Positions 45,488-54,589 of a stretch of 64,000 nt of DNA are shown here, piece by piece. A program made the translations under genes and the position numbers. Origin of the DNA: Georgenia sp. EYE_87 (GTDB lineage Bacteria; Actinomycetota; Actinomycetes; Actinomycetales; Actinomycetaceae). Below the pieces are notes generated by a model. The model was not told the DNA's origin, did not search any database, and saw only the letters and a program-made list of their open reading frames with translations. The stretch's first letter is position 1; every line of letters begins with the position of its first letter. The stretch is taken from the NCBI RefSeq assembly GCF_023148685.1, contig NZ_JAHXNL010000001.1, positions 434,001-498,000 on the forward strand. The letters are read 5' to 3'.

Positions 45488-46539
45488 GCACTGACCAGCA
45501 AGTCGCGCCGGCTGCGGCGCAGCAGCCCGAGCGGTTCGAGAACCCCGGCCTGCCGGAACACCGCGGACGCCTCGCGGACCTCGATCCCCGCGCCGCCAAG
45601 CGCGCCGAGCGCCAGGTAGCGCTGATCTTCACGATCTCCGCCCTCGCCTCGGTCGTGGCGGTCGTCGCCTACTTCGTGATCCCGCTCGACTCCACGCGCG
45701 GCAACGTCTGGCTCCTGAACCTCATCCTGGGCGTCGGCCTGGGCATGGGGATGCTCGGCATCGGCGTCGGCGCCATCTACTGGGCCAAGACGCTCATGTC
45801 GAACGTCGAGTACGTCGAGGAGCGCCACCCCCAGCGCTCCGACGCGGAGACCCGCCGGGTCGCCGTCGACATGATGCAGCACGGTGTGGAGGACTCCGGG
45901 ATCGGCCGGCGTCCGCTTCTCAAGGGCGCCGTCGCGGGAGCCGCGGCCCTCGCGCCGCTGCCGTTCCTCGTCCCGCTGGTGGGCAACCTCGGCGGGGACT
46001 GGAACGTCGGCAAGTTCCGGCACACCCTGTGGGGCGAGACCCCGGAGGAGTTCTCCGGGCAGCTGCCCGACGGTTCCCTCGGGCGTCGGCTCGCCATCGA
46101 CCCGACCGACACCCCGATCAAGGCCGCCGACGTCACCATCGGCTCGGTCTTCCACGTCATCCCCCACGGCCTGAACGAGGCGGAGCATTTCTACGAGGAG
46201 AAGGCCAAGGCCGTCGTCCTCCTGGTGCGCCTCGATCCCACGATCCTCAAGGAGCCGGCTGACCGTCAGGACTGGTCCTACGACGGCATCGTCGCCTACT
46301 CGAAGATCTGCACCCACGTGGGTTGCCCGGTGGCGCTCTACGAGCAGCAGACTCACCACCTGCTGTGCCCGTGCCACCAGTCGACCTTCGACATCACCGA
46401 CCAGGCCAAGGTCGTCTTCGGCCCGGCCAAGCGGCCGCTGCCGCAGCTGCCCATCGCCGTCGACGACGAGGGTTACCTCGTCGCCCGCAGCGACTTCGAC
46501 GAGCCGGTCGGCCCGAGCTACTGGGAGCGCCTGAAGTGA
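45484..46539 (+). CDS. qcrA: Rieske iron-sulfur subunit of the bcc complex
   Basis: This 351-aa protein has cluster-binding motifs CTHVGC (about residue 279) and CPCHQS (about 299). It has an unusually long N-terminal part with three membrane segments (~45-66, 75-100, 155-175), which is characteristic of actinobacterial QcrA. The GTG start overlaps the qcrC stop by 4 bases, so the two are coupled. It oxidises menaquinol and passes electrons to the cytochrome c domains. Confidence 0.95.
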   Translation: MSTDQQVAPAAAQQPERFENPGLPEHRGRLADLDPRAAKRAERQVALIFTISALASVVAVVAYFVIPLDSTRGNVWLLNLILGVGLGMGMLGIGVGAIYWAKTLMSNVEYVEERHPQRSDAETRRVAVDMMQHGVEDSGIGRRPLLKGAVAGAAALAPLPFLVPLVGNLGGDWNVGKFRHTLWGETPEEFSGQLPDGSLGRRLAIDPTDTPIKAADVTIGSVFHVIPHGLNEAEHFYEEKAKAVVLLVRLDPTILKEPADRQDWSYDGIVAYSKICTHVGCPVALYEQQTHHLLCPCHQSTFDITDQAKVVFGPAKRPLPQLPIAVDDEGYLVARSDFDEPVGPSYWERLK

Positions 46540-48326
46540 GCATCTCCGCCTCCACGCCCACGGCACAGCCGTCGGGCGAGTACCAGCCCTCGAAGGCGAT
46601 GCGGGGCTCCGCAGACCTTCTCGACTCGCGCGTGGGCGTCGGCAAGGCCGTCCGCTTCATCTCGCGGAAGATCTTCCCGGAGCACTGGTCCTTCCTGCTC
46701 GGCGAGATCGCGCTGTGGAGCTTCGTCGTCCTGATCCTCACGGGTCTGTTCATGACGATGTTCTTCGAGCCCTCGATGACGCACACCACCTACCCCGAGG
46801 ACGCCCTGCCGGTGTCCCACCAGGGCCTGGAGATGTCCGCGGCGTACGCCTCGACGGTCTACATGTCCTTCGAGGTCAAGGGTGGTCTGCTCATGCGGCA
46901 GATGCACCACTGGGCCGCGCTGATCTTCATGGCGGCGATCGTCACGCACATGATGCGGATCTTCTTCACCGGCGCGTTCCGCAAGCCCCGCGAGATCAAC
47001 TGGCTCGTCGGGTTCACCATGCTGATCCTGGGCCTCCTCGCCGGTTTCTCCGGCTACTCGCTGCCCGACGACGTGCTCTCCGGCAACGGCCTGCGCATCG
47101 CCGACGGCGTGGCCAAGGCCATCCCGATCATCGGCTCCTACGCCAGCTACGGTCTCTTCGGCGGCGAGTTCCCGGGCACGGACATCGTCCCGCGCCTGTT
47201 CACGGTCCACATCCTGCTCATCCCGGGCCTGATCATCGCGCTGGTTACCGTGCACCTGATCCTCATGGTCGTGCACAAGCACACCCAGTACCCCGGCGTC
47301 GGCCGCACCGACAACAACGTGGTCGGGTACCCGGCCTTCCCGGTGTACGTAGCGAAGATGGCCGGCTACTTCTTCATCGTGTTCGGCTTCATCGCCCTCA
47401 TGGGTGCGCTGATCGCCATCAACAACGTGTGGAACTACGGGCCCTACGACCCCTCCCCCGTCTCGGCGGGCGCGCAGCCCGACTGGTACATGCTGTTCCT
47501 CGAGGGCGGCCTGCGCCTGATGCCGGGCTGGGAGGTCGTGATCTTCGGCTACACGCTGTCGCTGAACATCCTCATCCCCGGGGTGATCATCCCAGGCCTG
47601 CTGTTCACCTTCATGGCGATCTACCCGTTCCTCGAGGCGGCTGCCACGAAGGACGTCCGCGAGCACCACGTGCTCGACCGGCCGCGCAACGTCCCGGTCC
47701 GCACCGCCCTCGGGGTGGCCTGGCTGAGCGCGTTCATCATCCTCGTCCTCGCGGGCTCGAACGACCTCATCGCCACCCACTTCGACCTGTCGATCAACGA
47801 CATCACGTGGGCGTTCCGCATCCTGTTCTTCGTGCTGCCGGTGGTGCTGTTCGTCGTGACCAAGCGCATCTGCCTCGGCCTGCAGCGGCGGGACCGCGAG
47901 CTCGCCCTGCACGGCCACGAGACCGGCCGCGTCGTCCAGATGCCCAACGGGGCCTTCATGGAGGTCCACAAGCCGCTCACCGACCACGAGCGCTGGATCC
48001 TCGTGGCCCACGAGCCGCGGCGTCCGATCGAGATCGAGCCCGCGACCGACCGCAACGGCGTCGCTCGTCCGGGGTACCGGGCGGACTCCTTCCGTCACAA
48101 GCTCTCCCGGTTCTTCTACGAGGACCGCATCGAGCCGGTGACTCCGGCGGAGCTGGCGGCCGCAGGCCACCACGGCGAGCTCGAGGAGACCGGGCACCAC
48201 GCCGAGGGCATCCACGGCGGGGCCGTGGCGCTCGACCACTTCCCCTCCACCACGCACGGCAGCGGCGACGCCGAGAGCGCGGCGGGCGGCTCGGTGGCGA
48301 CCCTGGCACGCTCCGAGCGGCGCTGA
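46536..48326 (+). CDS. qcrB: Cytochrome b subunit of the bcc complex
   Basis: This 596-aa protein has eight or nine membrane segments with diheme histidines around RQMHHWAALIF and VTHMMRIFFTGAF. The quinol-site PEWY loop is GAQPDWYMLFLEGGLRL. A C-terminal His/Glu-rich extension of about 150 residues is typical of actinobacteria. The GTG start overlaps qcrA by 4 bases. This subunit is the known target of Q203-class inhibitors in mycobacteria. Confidence 0.95.
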   Translation: MSISASTPTAQPSGEYQPSKAMRGSADLLDSRVGVGKAVRFISRKIFPEHWSFLLGEIALWSFVVLILTGLFMTMFFEPSMTHTTYPEDALPVSHQGLEMSAAYASTVYMSFEVKGGLLMRQMHHWAALIFMAAIVTHMMRIFFTGAFRKPREINWLVGFTMLILGLLAGFSGYSLPDDVLSGNGLRIADGVAKAIPIIGSYASYGLFGGEFPGTDIVPRLFTVHILLIPGLIIALVTVHLILMVVHKHTQYPGVGRTDNNVVGYPAFPVYVAKMAGYFFIVFGFIALMGALIAINNVWNYGPYDPSPVSAGAQPDWYMLFLEGGLRLMPGWEVVIFGYTLSLNILIPGVIIPGLLFTFMAIYPFLEAAATKDVREHHVLDRPRNVPVRTALGVAWLSAFIILVLAGSNDLIATHFDLSINDITWAFRILFFVLPVVLFVVTKRICLGLQRRDRELALHGHETGRVVQMPNGAFMEVHKPLTDHERWILVAHEPRRPIEIEPATDRNGVARPGYRADSFRHKLSRFFYEDRIEPVTPAELAAAGHHGELEETGHHAEGIHGGAVALDHFPSTTHGSGDAESAAGGSVATLARSERR

Positions 48327-48339
48327 GCACCCGCACCCA

Positions 48340-48375
48340 CGACGGCGGTCGGTCCCTTCCGGGCCGGCCGCCGTC
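48340..48375 (+). terminator. Hairpin after qcrB
   Basis: CGACGGCGG-T-CGG (from 48340) pairs with CCG-G-CCGCCGTCG (to 48375) around CCCTTCCGGG. It ends the ctaE-qcrCAB operon. The rest of the 334-bp gap to sodA (48376-48660) contains the sodA promoter zone and no gene. Confidence 0.65.
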
Positions 48376-48534
48376 GGCGTTCTCCGGACCCGACCGCCTC
48401 GGCGCCGGGGCGGCGATGCCGGTTAGGCCGGCTGTCGTCGCCGTCGTGCCGGACGGCTTCCGCGCGTGCTCGCACGGACTCCGGGCCGGGAAGGGGAGCC
48501 GTCGCGGGCCGAGGAAGCCGTAACGGACATCCTG

Positions 48535-48580
48535 CGTCCATCAGCTGGACGGGCGGGAACAACGCCCGAACGAATAGGTT
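48535..48580 (+). promoter_or_regulatory. sodA upstream inverted repeat and -10 candidate
   Basis: CGTCCA (48535-48540) and TGGACG (48546-48551) form a perfect 6-bp inverted repeat with loop TCAGC. TAGGTT at 48575-48580 is a plausible -10, giving a leader of about 75 nt before the sodA ribosome-binding site. The repeat would sit near -40 and may be an operator; no matching regulator is known to me. Confidence 0.35.
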
Positions 48581-48660
48581 GAACCATGTGACCGGGGCGA
48601 CCCGGAACGAATCACCAGCGCGATGCCGCACGGGCGTCGCACGAGCACAGGAGTACATTC

Positions 48661-49287
48661 ATGGCCGTCTACACGCTGCCCGACCTTCCGTACGACTACA
48701 GCGCTCTCGAGCCGCACATCAGCGGCAAGATCATGGAGCTGCACCACGACAAGCACCACAAGACGTACGTGGACGGTGCCAACACCGCGCTGGAGAAGAT
48801 GGCCGAGGCTCGTGAGAAGGGCGACTTCGCCGCGGTGAACCTGCTGGAGAAGAACCTTGCGTTCAACCTCGGCGGTCACACCAACCACTCGATCTTCTGG
48901 AAGAACCTCTCCCCCGAGGGCGGCGGGCAGCCCGACGGTGAGCTCGCCGAGGCGATCAAGGACTCCTTCGGCACGTTCGACGGGTTCGTCGGCCACTTCA
49001 GCGCCAACGCCACGGGTATCCAGGGCTCCGGCTGGTCCGTGCTCGCGTACGACTCCGTCTCGGGCAAGCTCGTGATCTTCCAGCTCTTCGACCAGCAGGG
49101 CAACGTGCCCGTAGGTGTCATCCCCCTGCTCATGCTGGACATGTGGGAGCACGCGTTCTACCTCGACTACCTCAACGTCAAGGCCGACTACGTCAAGGCG
49201 TTCTGGAACATCGTGAACTGGCAGGACGTGGCTGCCCGCCTGGCCACCGCGACGGCCCAGTCGAAGGGCCTCATCGTCTCCGCCTGA
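48661..49287 (+). CDS. sodA: Superoxide dismutase, Mn type predicted
   Basis: This 208-aa Fe/Mn-family enzyme converts superoxide to oxygen and peroxide. Metal ligands are in [25 protein letters not shown] and [11 protein letters not shown]. The stretch FDQQGNVP has Gln where M. tuberculosis Fe-SOD has His145; mycobacterial Mn-SODs have Gln here, so manganese is predicted. There is no signal peptide. AGGAG lies 9 bases before the ATG. It sits between the bcc and aa3 gene sets. Confidence 0.95.
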   Translation: MAVYTLPDLPYDYSALEPHISGKIMELHHDKHHKTYVDGANTALEKMAEAREKGDFAAVNLLEKNLAFNLGGHTNHSIFWKNLSPEGGGQPDGELAEAIKDSFGTFDGFVGHFSANATGIQGSGWSVLAYDSVSGKLVIFQLFDQQGNVPVGVIPLLMLDMWEHAFYLDYLNVKADYVKAFWNIVNWQDVAARLATATAQSKGLIVSA

Positions 49288-49360
49288 CAGACCGCTCGTC
49301 CCGGCCGCTACGGGCGCCGGGCCGCCCGGACCCCACCGGGGGTCGGCACCGCCCGTCCGA

Positions 49361-49390
49361 GGCCCCCAGGATCGCTCCTGGGGGCCTTTC
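49361..49390 (+). terminator. Rho-independent terminator of sodA
   Basis: GGCCCCCAGGA (49361-49371) and TCCTGGGGGCC (49376-49386) form a perfect stem with loop TCGC, followed by TTTC. It is one of the few hairpins here with a following T run. Confidence 0.85.
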
Positions 49391-49463
49391 CGGTGCTACG
49401 ACTCTGCCGGGGCACGACCTTGACCACGCGTGCGCCCCTTTGCGCACGGCACCGCCGGACGCA

Positions 49464-49500
49464 CGAGTGCCCCGGACCCGTGAGAGGTCCGGGGCACTCG
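49464..49500 (-). terminator. Perfect 15-bp hairpin after ctaF
   Basis: CGAGTGCCCCGGACC (49464-49478) and its exact complement (49486-49500) flank a 7-nt loop. It lies 14 bp past the ctaF stop on the minus strand. Confidence 0.8.
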
Positions 49501-49513
49501 CGCGTGGAGACTG

Positions 49514-49957
49514 TCAGTGGGCGTGCTGGCCGCGGGAGAACTCGAAGAGCTGCCCGACGAGGCCGACCAGGCCGAGAACGATGCCGATCCCGACCATCCA
49601 CCAGCCGAACGCCAGGCCGGCGAACGCCAGCGTCGCGGCGATGCCGAGCACGAGCGGCCACCAGCTGTGCGGGGAGAACACGCCGACCTCGCCGGCGCGG
49701 TCCTCGATGTCCGCCGTCGGGTTGTCCTCCGGGCGCGGGTCCACCCGCCGCGCGGTCAGCCACATGTAGCCACCCGCGAGGGCGAACATGGCCCCGAGGA
49801 GGAAGAACCCGACGACGCCGACCGGCTCCCAGTCCGCCACGAAGCCGTAGAGGATCCCGACCGGTACGAAGAAGAGGACACCGGCGCTGAACAGCCAGGC
49901 CTCGACGCGCATGGGCTTGACCTGCTCGGGCACGTGCTGGTCGTCGTGGTGGCTCAT
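49514..49957 (-). CDS. ctaF: Cytochrome c oxidase subunit IV (actinobacterial CtaF)
   Basis: This 147-aa protein has four membrane segments (about residues 20-40, 45-68, 100-118, 118-138). A His/Asp-rich start (MSHHDDQH) precedes [20 protein letters not shown], the family core. The subunit is specific to actinobacterial aa3 oxidases and helps supercomplex assembly. The start at ATG 49957 overlaps the ctaD stop by 4 bases (ATGA); a later Met (codon 16) aligns with shorter annotations but lacks the coupling. Confidence 0.92.
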   Translation of the reverse strand: MSHHDDQHVPEQVKPMRVEAWLFSAGVLFFVPVGILYGFVADWEPVGVVGFFLLGAMFALAGGYMWLTARRVDPRPEDNPTADIEDRAGEVGVFSPHSWWPLVLGIAATLAFAGLAFGWWMVGIGIVLGLVGLVGQLFEFSRGQHAH

Positions 49958-51729
49958 CGCTGCGTCCCTTCCTGGTCGTTGCGGACGGCCCGCTCGGTGA
50001 TGACGCGTTCCCGGCCGGAGACCTCCGGGCTCGCGTACAGCGAGTCGAGGAGATCGCGGTTGGGCTCCGGGTGATCCATCGCGGCCACCTCGGGGTGGTG
50101 CAGGTCGAACGCCGGGCGCTCGGACCGGATGCGCGGCAGCGAGGTGAAGTTGTGCCGCGGGAACGGGGAGGCGGTGGCCCACTCGAGGGAGTTGCCGAAG
50201 CCCCACGGGTCGTCGACGAACACCGTGCGCGGGCCGCGCTGGGTGACGTAGACGTTCCAGAGGAACGGCAGGGTCGAGACGGCGATCAGCACCGCGCCGA
50301 CCGTGGAGATCTGGTTGTACAGCGTGAACCCGTCCTCGGGCATGTAGTCGGCGTACCGGCGCGGCATCCCCTGGACCCCGAGCCAGTGCTGGACGAGGAA
50401 CGTGGTGTGGAACCCGATGAAGAGAATCCAGAACTGGATCTTGCCGAGCTTCTCGTCGAGCATCCGCCCGGTCCACTTCGGCCACCAGAAGAAGAAGCCG
50501 GCGTACATCGCGAAGACCACGGTGCCGAAGACGACGTAGTGGAAGTGGGCGACGACGAAGTAGGTGTCGTGGACCTGGAAGTCCATCGCGGGGCTGGACA
50601 GGATGATGCCCGTCAGGCCGCCGAAGAGGAACGTGACCAGGAAGCCGAGCGAGTACAGCATCGGCGTCTCGAAGCTGAGCTTCCCTCGCCACATCGTGCC
50701 GATCCAGTTGAAGAACTTCACGCCCGTGGGCACCGCGATCAGCATCGTCATCAGCGAGAAGAACTCCAGCATCACGCCGCCGGTGGTGAACATGTGGTGC
50801 GCCCACACGGTCACGGAGAGGGCGGCGATGGCGACGGTGGCGAAGACCAGGCCCTTGTAGCCGAAGATCGGCTTGCGGGAGAAGACCGGGATGATCTCGG
50901 AGACGATGCCGAAGAACGGCAGCGCGATGATGTAGACCTCGGGGTGCCCGAAGAACCAGAACAGGTGCTGCCACAGCAGGGCGCCGCCGGCTTCCGGGTT
51001 GTAGATCTGCGCGCCGAGCAGGCGGTCGGCCGCCAGCCCGAACAGCGCCGCGGCCAGCACGGGGAACGCCATGAGCGCCAGGATCGACGTGATCAGGATG
51101 TTCCAGGTGAAGATCGGCATCCGGAACATCGTCATGCCGGGCGCCCGCATCGTGACGATCGTTGCGATGAAGTTGACGGAGCCGAAGATCGTGCCGAACC
51201 CGGTCATCGCGAGGCCGAGGACCCACAGGTCCCCGCCCAGGCCCGGCGAGAACGTGGCGTTCGACAGCGGCGTGTACGCCGTCCAGCCGAAGCTCGCCGC
51301 CCCCTTGGGGGTCAGGAAGCCCGCGATCGTGACGAGCCCGCCGAACGAGAACAGCCAGAAGGAGAACATGTTCAGGCGGGGGTAGGCCACGTCGGGCGCC
51401 CCGATCTGGACCGGTACGAGGATGTTGCCGAAGGCCACGAAGAGCGGCGTCGCGAAGAGCAGCATCATGATCGTGCCGTGCATGGTGAAGAGCTGGTTGT
51501 ACTGCTCCTTCGACTGCAGCAGCATCCCCGGCTGGAAGAGCTCGGCGCGGATGAGCAGCGCCAGGACGCCGCCGATCATGAAGAAGGCGAACGCCGTGAC
51601 GATGTACATGTAGCCGATCGTCTTGTGATCGGTCGACGTGGCCCAGCTGATGACCGTCCGGCCGAGGCTCTGCCGCTGCGGGCGCAGGCCGGGGACGTAG
51701 TCGGGCCGGGTGGTGGTGATGGTCGCCAT
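49954..51729 (-). CDS. ctaD: Cytochrome c oxidase subunit I (aa3)
   Basis: This 591-aa heme-copper catalytic subunit has twelve membrane segments. CuB/heme ligands are in [38 protein letters not shown] and [14 protein letters not shown]. It reduces oxygen and pumps protons. The ATG start overlaps the ctaC stop by one base (TGATG). The C-terminal ~60 residues form a charged cytoplasmic tail. Confidence 0.97.
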   Translation of the reverse strand: MATITTTRPDYVPGLRPQRQSLGRTVISWATSTDHKTIGYMYIVTAFAFFMIGGVLALLIRAELFQPGMLLQSKEQYNQLFTMHGTIMMLLFATPLFVAFGNILVPVQIGAPDVAYPRLNMFSFWLFSFGGLVTIAGFLTPKGAASFGWTAYTPLSNATFSPGLGGDLWVLGLAMTGFGTIFGSVNFIATIVTMRAPGMTMFRMPIFTWNILITSILALMAFPVLAAALFGLAADRLLGAQIYNPEAGGALLWQHLFWFFGHPEVYIIALPFFGIVSEIIPVFSRKPIFGYKGLVFATVAIAALSVTVWAHHMFTTGGVMLEFFSLMTMLIAVPTGVKFFNWIGTMWRGKLSFETPMLYSLGFLVTFLFGGLTGIILSSPAMDFQVHDTYFVVAHFHYVVFGTVVFAMYAGFFFWWPKWTGRMLDEKLGKIQFWILFIGFHTTFLVQHWLGVQGMPRRYADYMPEDGFTLYNQISTVGAVLIAVSTLPFLWNVYVTQRGPRTVFVDDPWGFGNSLEWATASPFPRHNFTSLPRIRSERPAFDLHHPEVAAMDHPEPNRDLLDSLYASPEVSGRERVITERAVRNDQEGTQR

Positions 51730-52676
51730 CAGTTCTGGTCCTCCTGCGCGACGAGGTATCGACGGTTCAGCTCGTCGCCGAGCCGGCCCGTCTGGCCGGC
51801 GTCGCGCAGCTCGGCCATCTCGGCGTCGTAGGTCTCGCGGTCGACGACCTCGACGTTGAAGAGCATCTCGGAGTGGAACTCGCCGCAGAGCTCGGCGCAC
51901 TTCCCGGAGAAGACGCCCTCCTGCTGCGGGGTCACCTGGAACGTGTTGGTGCGGCCCGGGATGATGTCCACCTTGTACAGGAAGGCGGGGATCCAGAACG
52001 CGTGGGCCACGTCGCGGGACTTCACGGTGAAGGTCACCGTCTCGTCCACCGGCAGGTACAGGGTCGGGAGGGTCTCCTCGACACCCTCCTCGCCGTTCAG
52101 CGAGACCCGGTCGCCCGAGTAGTAGACGTCGTCGGTCAGGTAGTTGAAGTCCCAGCTCCACTGCTTGCCGTAGACCTCGATCTCGAGGTCGGACTCCTGC
52201 GCGTCGTCGCGGATCTCGCCGGTCGCGGAGTCGGTGCCGGCCGCCTGCGTGGCGGGCGTGACGTCCTGGAAGTCGGCCGTGACGCGGCTGGAGAAGTAGA
52301 AGAGGGTGCCGATCATGAGGATCGGGACGACGGTGTACATCAGCTCCAGCGGCACGTGGTAGCGCAGCTGGACCGGCAGACGATCGTCGTTCTTGCGCTT
52401 GCGGTACGCGACGATGCACCAGATGGTCAGGCCCCACACCAGCACGCCGACGGCGAGGGCTGCGATCCACGACCCGTTCCACAGGTCGATCAGGCCTGTG
52501 GTCCGGTCGGTCAGGCCCCGCTCGCTCGGGAGGAAGCCGACGTCGACGCCCTTGCCCGGCTCGCTGGGGAACTGATCCGCCGGGGCGCAGGCGGCCGCCG
52601 TGACGGCGACCAGCCCCGCGAGGGCGATGCTGCGCACAACAGGGCTACGGCCCTGGTGCCTGGACGTGGTACGCAC
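51729..52676 (-). CDS. ctaC: Cytochrome c oxidase subunit II (CuA)
   Basis: This 315-aa protein has a lipoprotein signal with cysteine at about residue 30 ([10 protein letters not shown]) and two membrane segments (~70-90, 110-130). The periplasmic cupredoxin CuA site is AHAFWIPAF and [12 protein letters not shown], with all Cys/His/Met ligands present. An acidic insertion (about 140-165) precedes the WSWDFNY electron-entry motif. GTG start with GGAAGG 8 bases upstream. First gene of ctaC-ctaD-ctaF. Confidence 0.96.
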   Translation of the reverse strand: MRTTSRHQGRSPVVRSIALAGLVAVTAAACAPADQFPSEPGKGVDVGFLPSERGLTDRTTGLIDLWNGSWIAALAVGVLVWGLTIWCIVAYRKRKNDDRLPVQLRYHVPLELMYTVVPILMIGTLFYFSSRVTADFQDVTPATQAAGTDSATGEIRDDAQESDLEIEVYGKQWSWDFNYLTDDVYYSGDRVSLNGEEGVEETLPTLYLPVDETVTFTVKSRDVAHAFWIPAFLYKVDIIPGRTNTFQVTPQQEGVFSGKCAELCGEFHSEMLFNVEVVDRETYDAEMAELRDAGQTGRLGDELNRRYLVAQEDQN

Positions 52677-52910
52677 GGGATCTGACCTTCCGACGCGGTG
52701 CTGAGTGGAGCGGGAGACCGACGGTGGCCCGGACCGGCGCCGGGTGGGCGCGAACGGGCACGGGACCTTCGTCCTCCGCGGCCTACCTTATCCATGAAAT
52801 CGGCCCCGGAACGCCCACCGACCGCGGTGTGGCCCCCGGGTTCTGTCGGTGCGTCAGCATCCGCGGCGCCGTTTCGTCCGGTTCGTCCGGACCCCGTCGC
52901 CGCCTCGAAC

Positions 52911-52954
52911 GACGACGGCCCGGCCGCCCCTCCCAGGGCGGCCGGGCCGTCGTC
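52911..52954. terminator. Perfect 19-bp hairpin after the FKBP gene
   Basis: 52911-52929 (GACGACGGCCCGGCCGCCC) and 52936-52954 are exact complements flanking CTCCCA. It lies 11 bp past the FKBP stop on the minus strand. The remaining gap up to ctaC (52677-52910) holds the ctaC promoter, not resolvable by eye. Confidence 0.85.
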
Positions 52955-52964
52955 CGAGGCGGGC

Positions 52965-53939
52965 TCAGCCCGCGGGGACCACGTCGATGATGTCCACCAC
53001 CGCGGCCAGCGACGGCTGCTCCTCGGCCCCCTCCGCGGCGGCGCTGCCGGGGATCTGCAGGACGACCCGGGAGCCGGCCGGCACGTCGGCGAGCATGTCG
53101 AAGATGCTGCCGGTGCCCATGGTGACCGAGGTCACCCCGGAGGTGGCCCACGTGGAGTTCTGCTGGCTGTTGTCCCAGAGCGTCTCGCCGAACTGCACGA
53201 GCACGGTCGACCCGGCCGCGGAGGGCACGGGCTCACCGGTGCCGGTGGCGATGACGGTGGCGGCGGGCTCCGTCGGCTCCGGGCTGCCCTCCTTGACCGA
53301 GATGGAGGCCTCCTCGCCAAGTCCGCCCTCGATGGTGACCGGCAGCTCGGGTGCGGGCTCGACCGGGGCGGCGTCGGCCTGCCCCTTGACGTCGGGCGCG
53401 AAGGCGTCGACGACGTCGACGACGAAGACGAGCGTGTCGCCGGGCGCCACCGACCCGTCCGGGGTGCCCTCGGGGTAGCCCAGCTCGGCGGGGATGGAGA
53501 GCAGCACCCGGTCGCCGACGTGCTTGCCCGTCAGGCCCTCCTTCCAGCCCTGGATCACGCCGTTGAGGCTGAAGCCGGCCGGTGCGCCGCGCTCGAAGGA
53601 GCTGTCGAAGACCTCGCCGTCCCAGACCTGCCCCACGTAGTTCGCGACCACGAAGTCGTCGGCGCCGACCTCGGCGCCGTCACCCGCCTGGAGGACCTCG
53701 GACTGCAGGTCGGCCGGAGCGCCCGTGCCCGGGAACTCGATCGTCGGCGCCTCGCCGAACGCTCCGTCGACCGCGGGAAGCTCCGTGCCGGCCGGCGTGG
53801 CCTCCGCGGTGGCGGAGGCACTGGCGGAGGCGCTGGCGGAGGCCTCACCGCCGGGGCTCTCCTCGCCGCCCCCGCAGGCGGCGAGCGTCAGGGCCGCGGC
53901 GACGGCGAGGGTGGTCAGGACGGTGGGACGACGGCGCAA
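52965..53939 (-). CDS. FKBP-type peptidyl-prolyl isomerase lipoprotein, two-domain
   Basis: This 324-aa lipoprotein has a signal with lipobox LAAC (about residue 22) and an Ala/Ser-repeat linker. The first FKBP domain (~85-185) is well conserved (FVVANYVGQVWDGEVFDSS, GWKEGLTGKHVGDRVLLSIP, GDTLVFVVDV). A second FKBP-like region (~200-324) is degenerate (VLVQFGETLWDNSQ, AGSRVVLQIP) and may be non-catalytic. It probably folds exported proteins. The start is TTG, supported by GGAG at 7-base spacing and by the signal peptide beginning there. Confidence 0.88.
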   Translation of the reverse strand: MRRRPTVLTTLAVAAALTLAACGGGEESPGGEASASASASASATAEATPAGTELPAVDGAFGEAPTIEFPGTGAPADLQSEVLQAGDGAEVGADDFVVANYVGQVWDGEVFDSSFERGAPAGFSLNGVIQGWKEGLTGKHVGDRVLLSIPAELGYPEGTPDGSVAPGDTLVFVVDVVDAFAPDVKGQADAAPVEPAPELPVTIEGGLGEEASISVKEGSPEPTEPAATVIATGTGEPVPSAAGSTVLVQFGETLWDNSQQNSTWATSGVTSVTMGTGSIFDMLADVPAGSRVVLQIPGSAAAEGAEEQPSLAAVVDIIDVVPAG

Positions 53940-54080
53940 GAGATGTCTCCAGGACGGTTGGTACGGGCGTTTGCCGGGCCCCGCCGGGCGGGGCCGTGGA
54001 CGCTTCCCCGGGCAGCGCGACGGCCCCGGCCGGTCGCTCCGGCGCGGGGCCGCGCAGGCGAGCGGTGCTCGCCGGGTCGA

Positions 54081-54434
54081 TCAGTGGAAGGAGTCCCCGC
54101 AGGCGCAGGACCCGCCCGCGTTCGGGTTGTCGATGGTGAAGCCCTGCTTCTCGATGGTGTCCGCGAAGTCGATCGTGGCGCCCTCGAGGTAGGGCACGCT
54201 CATGCGGTCGACGATGACCTCGACGCCGCCGAAGTCGCGCACCGCGTCGCCGTCGAGCACACGCTCGTCGAAGTAGAGCTGGTAGATCAGGCCCGAGCAC
54301 CCGCCGGGCTGCACCGCCACGCGCAGACGCAGGTCGTCGCGTCCCTCCTGCTCCAGCAGCGTGCGAACCTTGTTCGCCGCGACGTCGGTCAGCTCCACGC
54401 CGTGGGTGGTGACCTTCTCGGTGGTCTCGCTCAT
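54081..54434 (-). CDS. erpA: A-type iron-sulfur cluster carrier (ErpA/HesB-like)
   Basis: This 117-aa protein has the three conserved cysteines in PGGCSGLIYQ (about residue 46) and SCACGDSF at the C terminus. It transfers Fe-S clusters to client proteins. Adjacency to respiratory genes fits delivery to the Rieske protein or dehydrogenases, though that is inference. ATG start with GGAG at 7-base spacing. Position matches Rv2204c. Confidence 0.92.
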   Translation of the reverse strand: MSETTEKVTTHGVELTDVAANKVRTLLEQEGRDDLRLRVAVQPGGCSGLIYQLYFDERVLDGDAVRDFGGVEVIVDRMSVPYLEGATIDFADTIEKQGFTIDNPNAGGSCACGDSFH

Positions 54435-54467
54435 GGGTATCTCCGCTTCCTCGGGACGTCTTCCTCC

Positions 54468-54482
54468 AACGCCAACGGCGTT
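54468..54482 (-). promoter_or_regulatory. Inverted repeat AACGCC-AAC-GGCGTT upstream of erpA
   Basis: A perfect 6-bp inverted repeat with a 3-nt centre lies 34-48 bp before the erpA ATG, where a repressor or an early-transcript hairpin could act. No similarity to IscR or SufR operators can be shown by eye. Confidence 0.35.
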
Positions 54483-54589
54483 GTCCGCCGCGTTGTTCCC
54501 CCAGCAGCGTACGTCCTCCTGGCCCCGGAGCGCACGAACCGCACCGGAACCCCGGTGAACGTCACGCACGGGCCGCCCCCGCGCACCGG

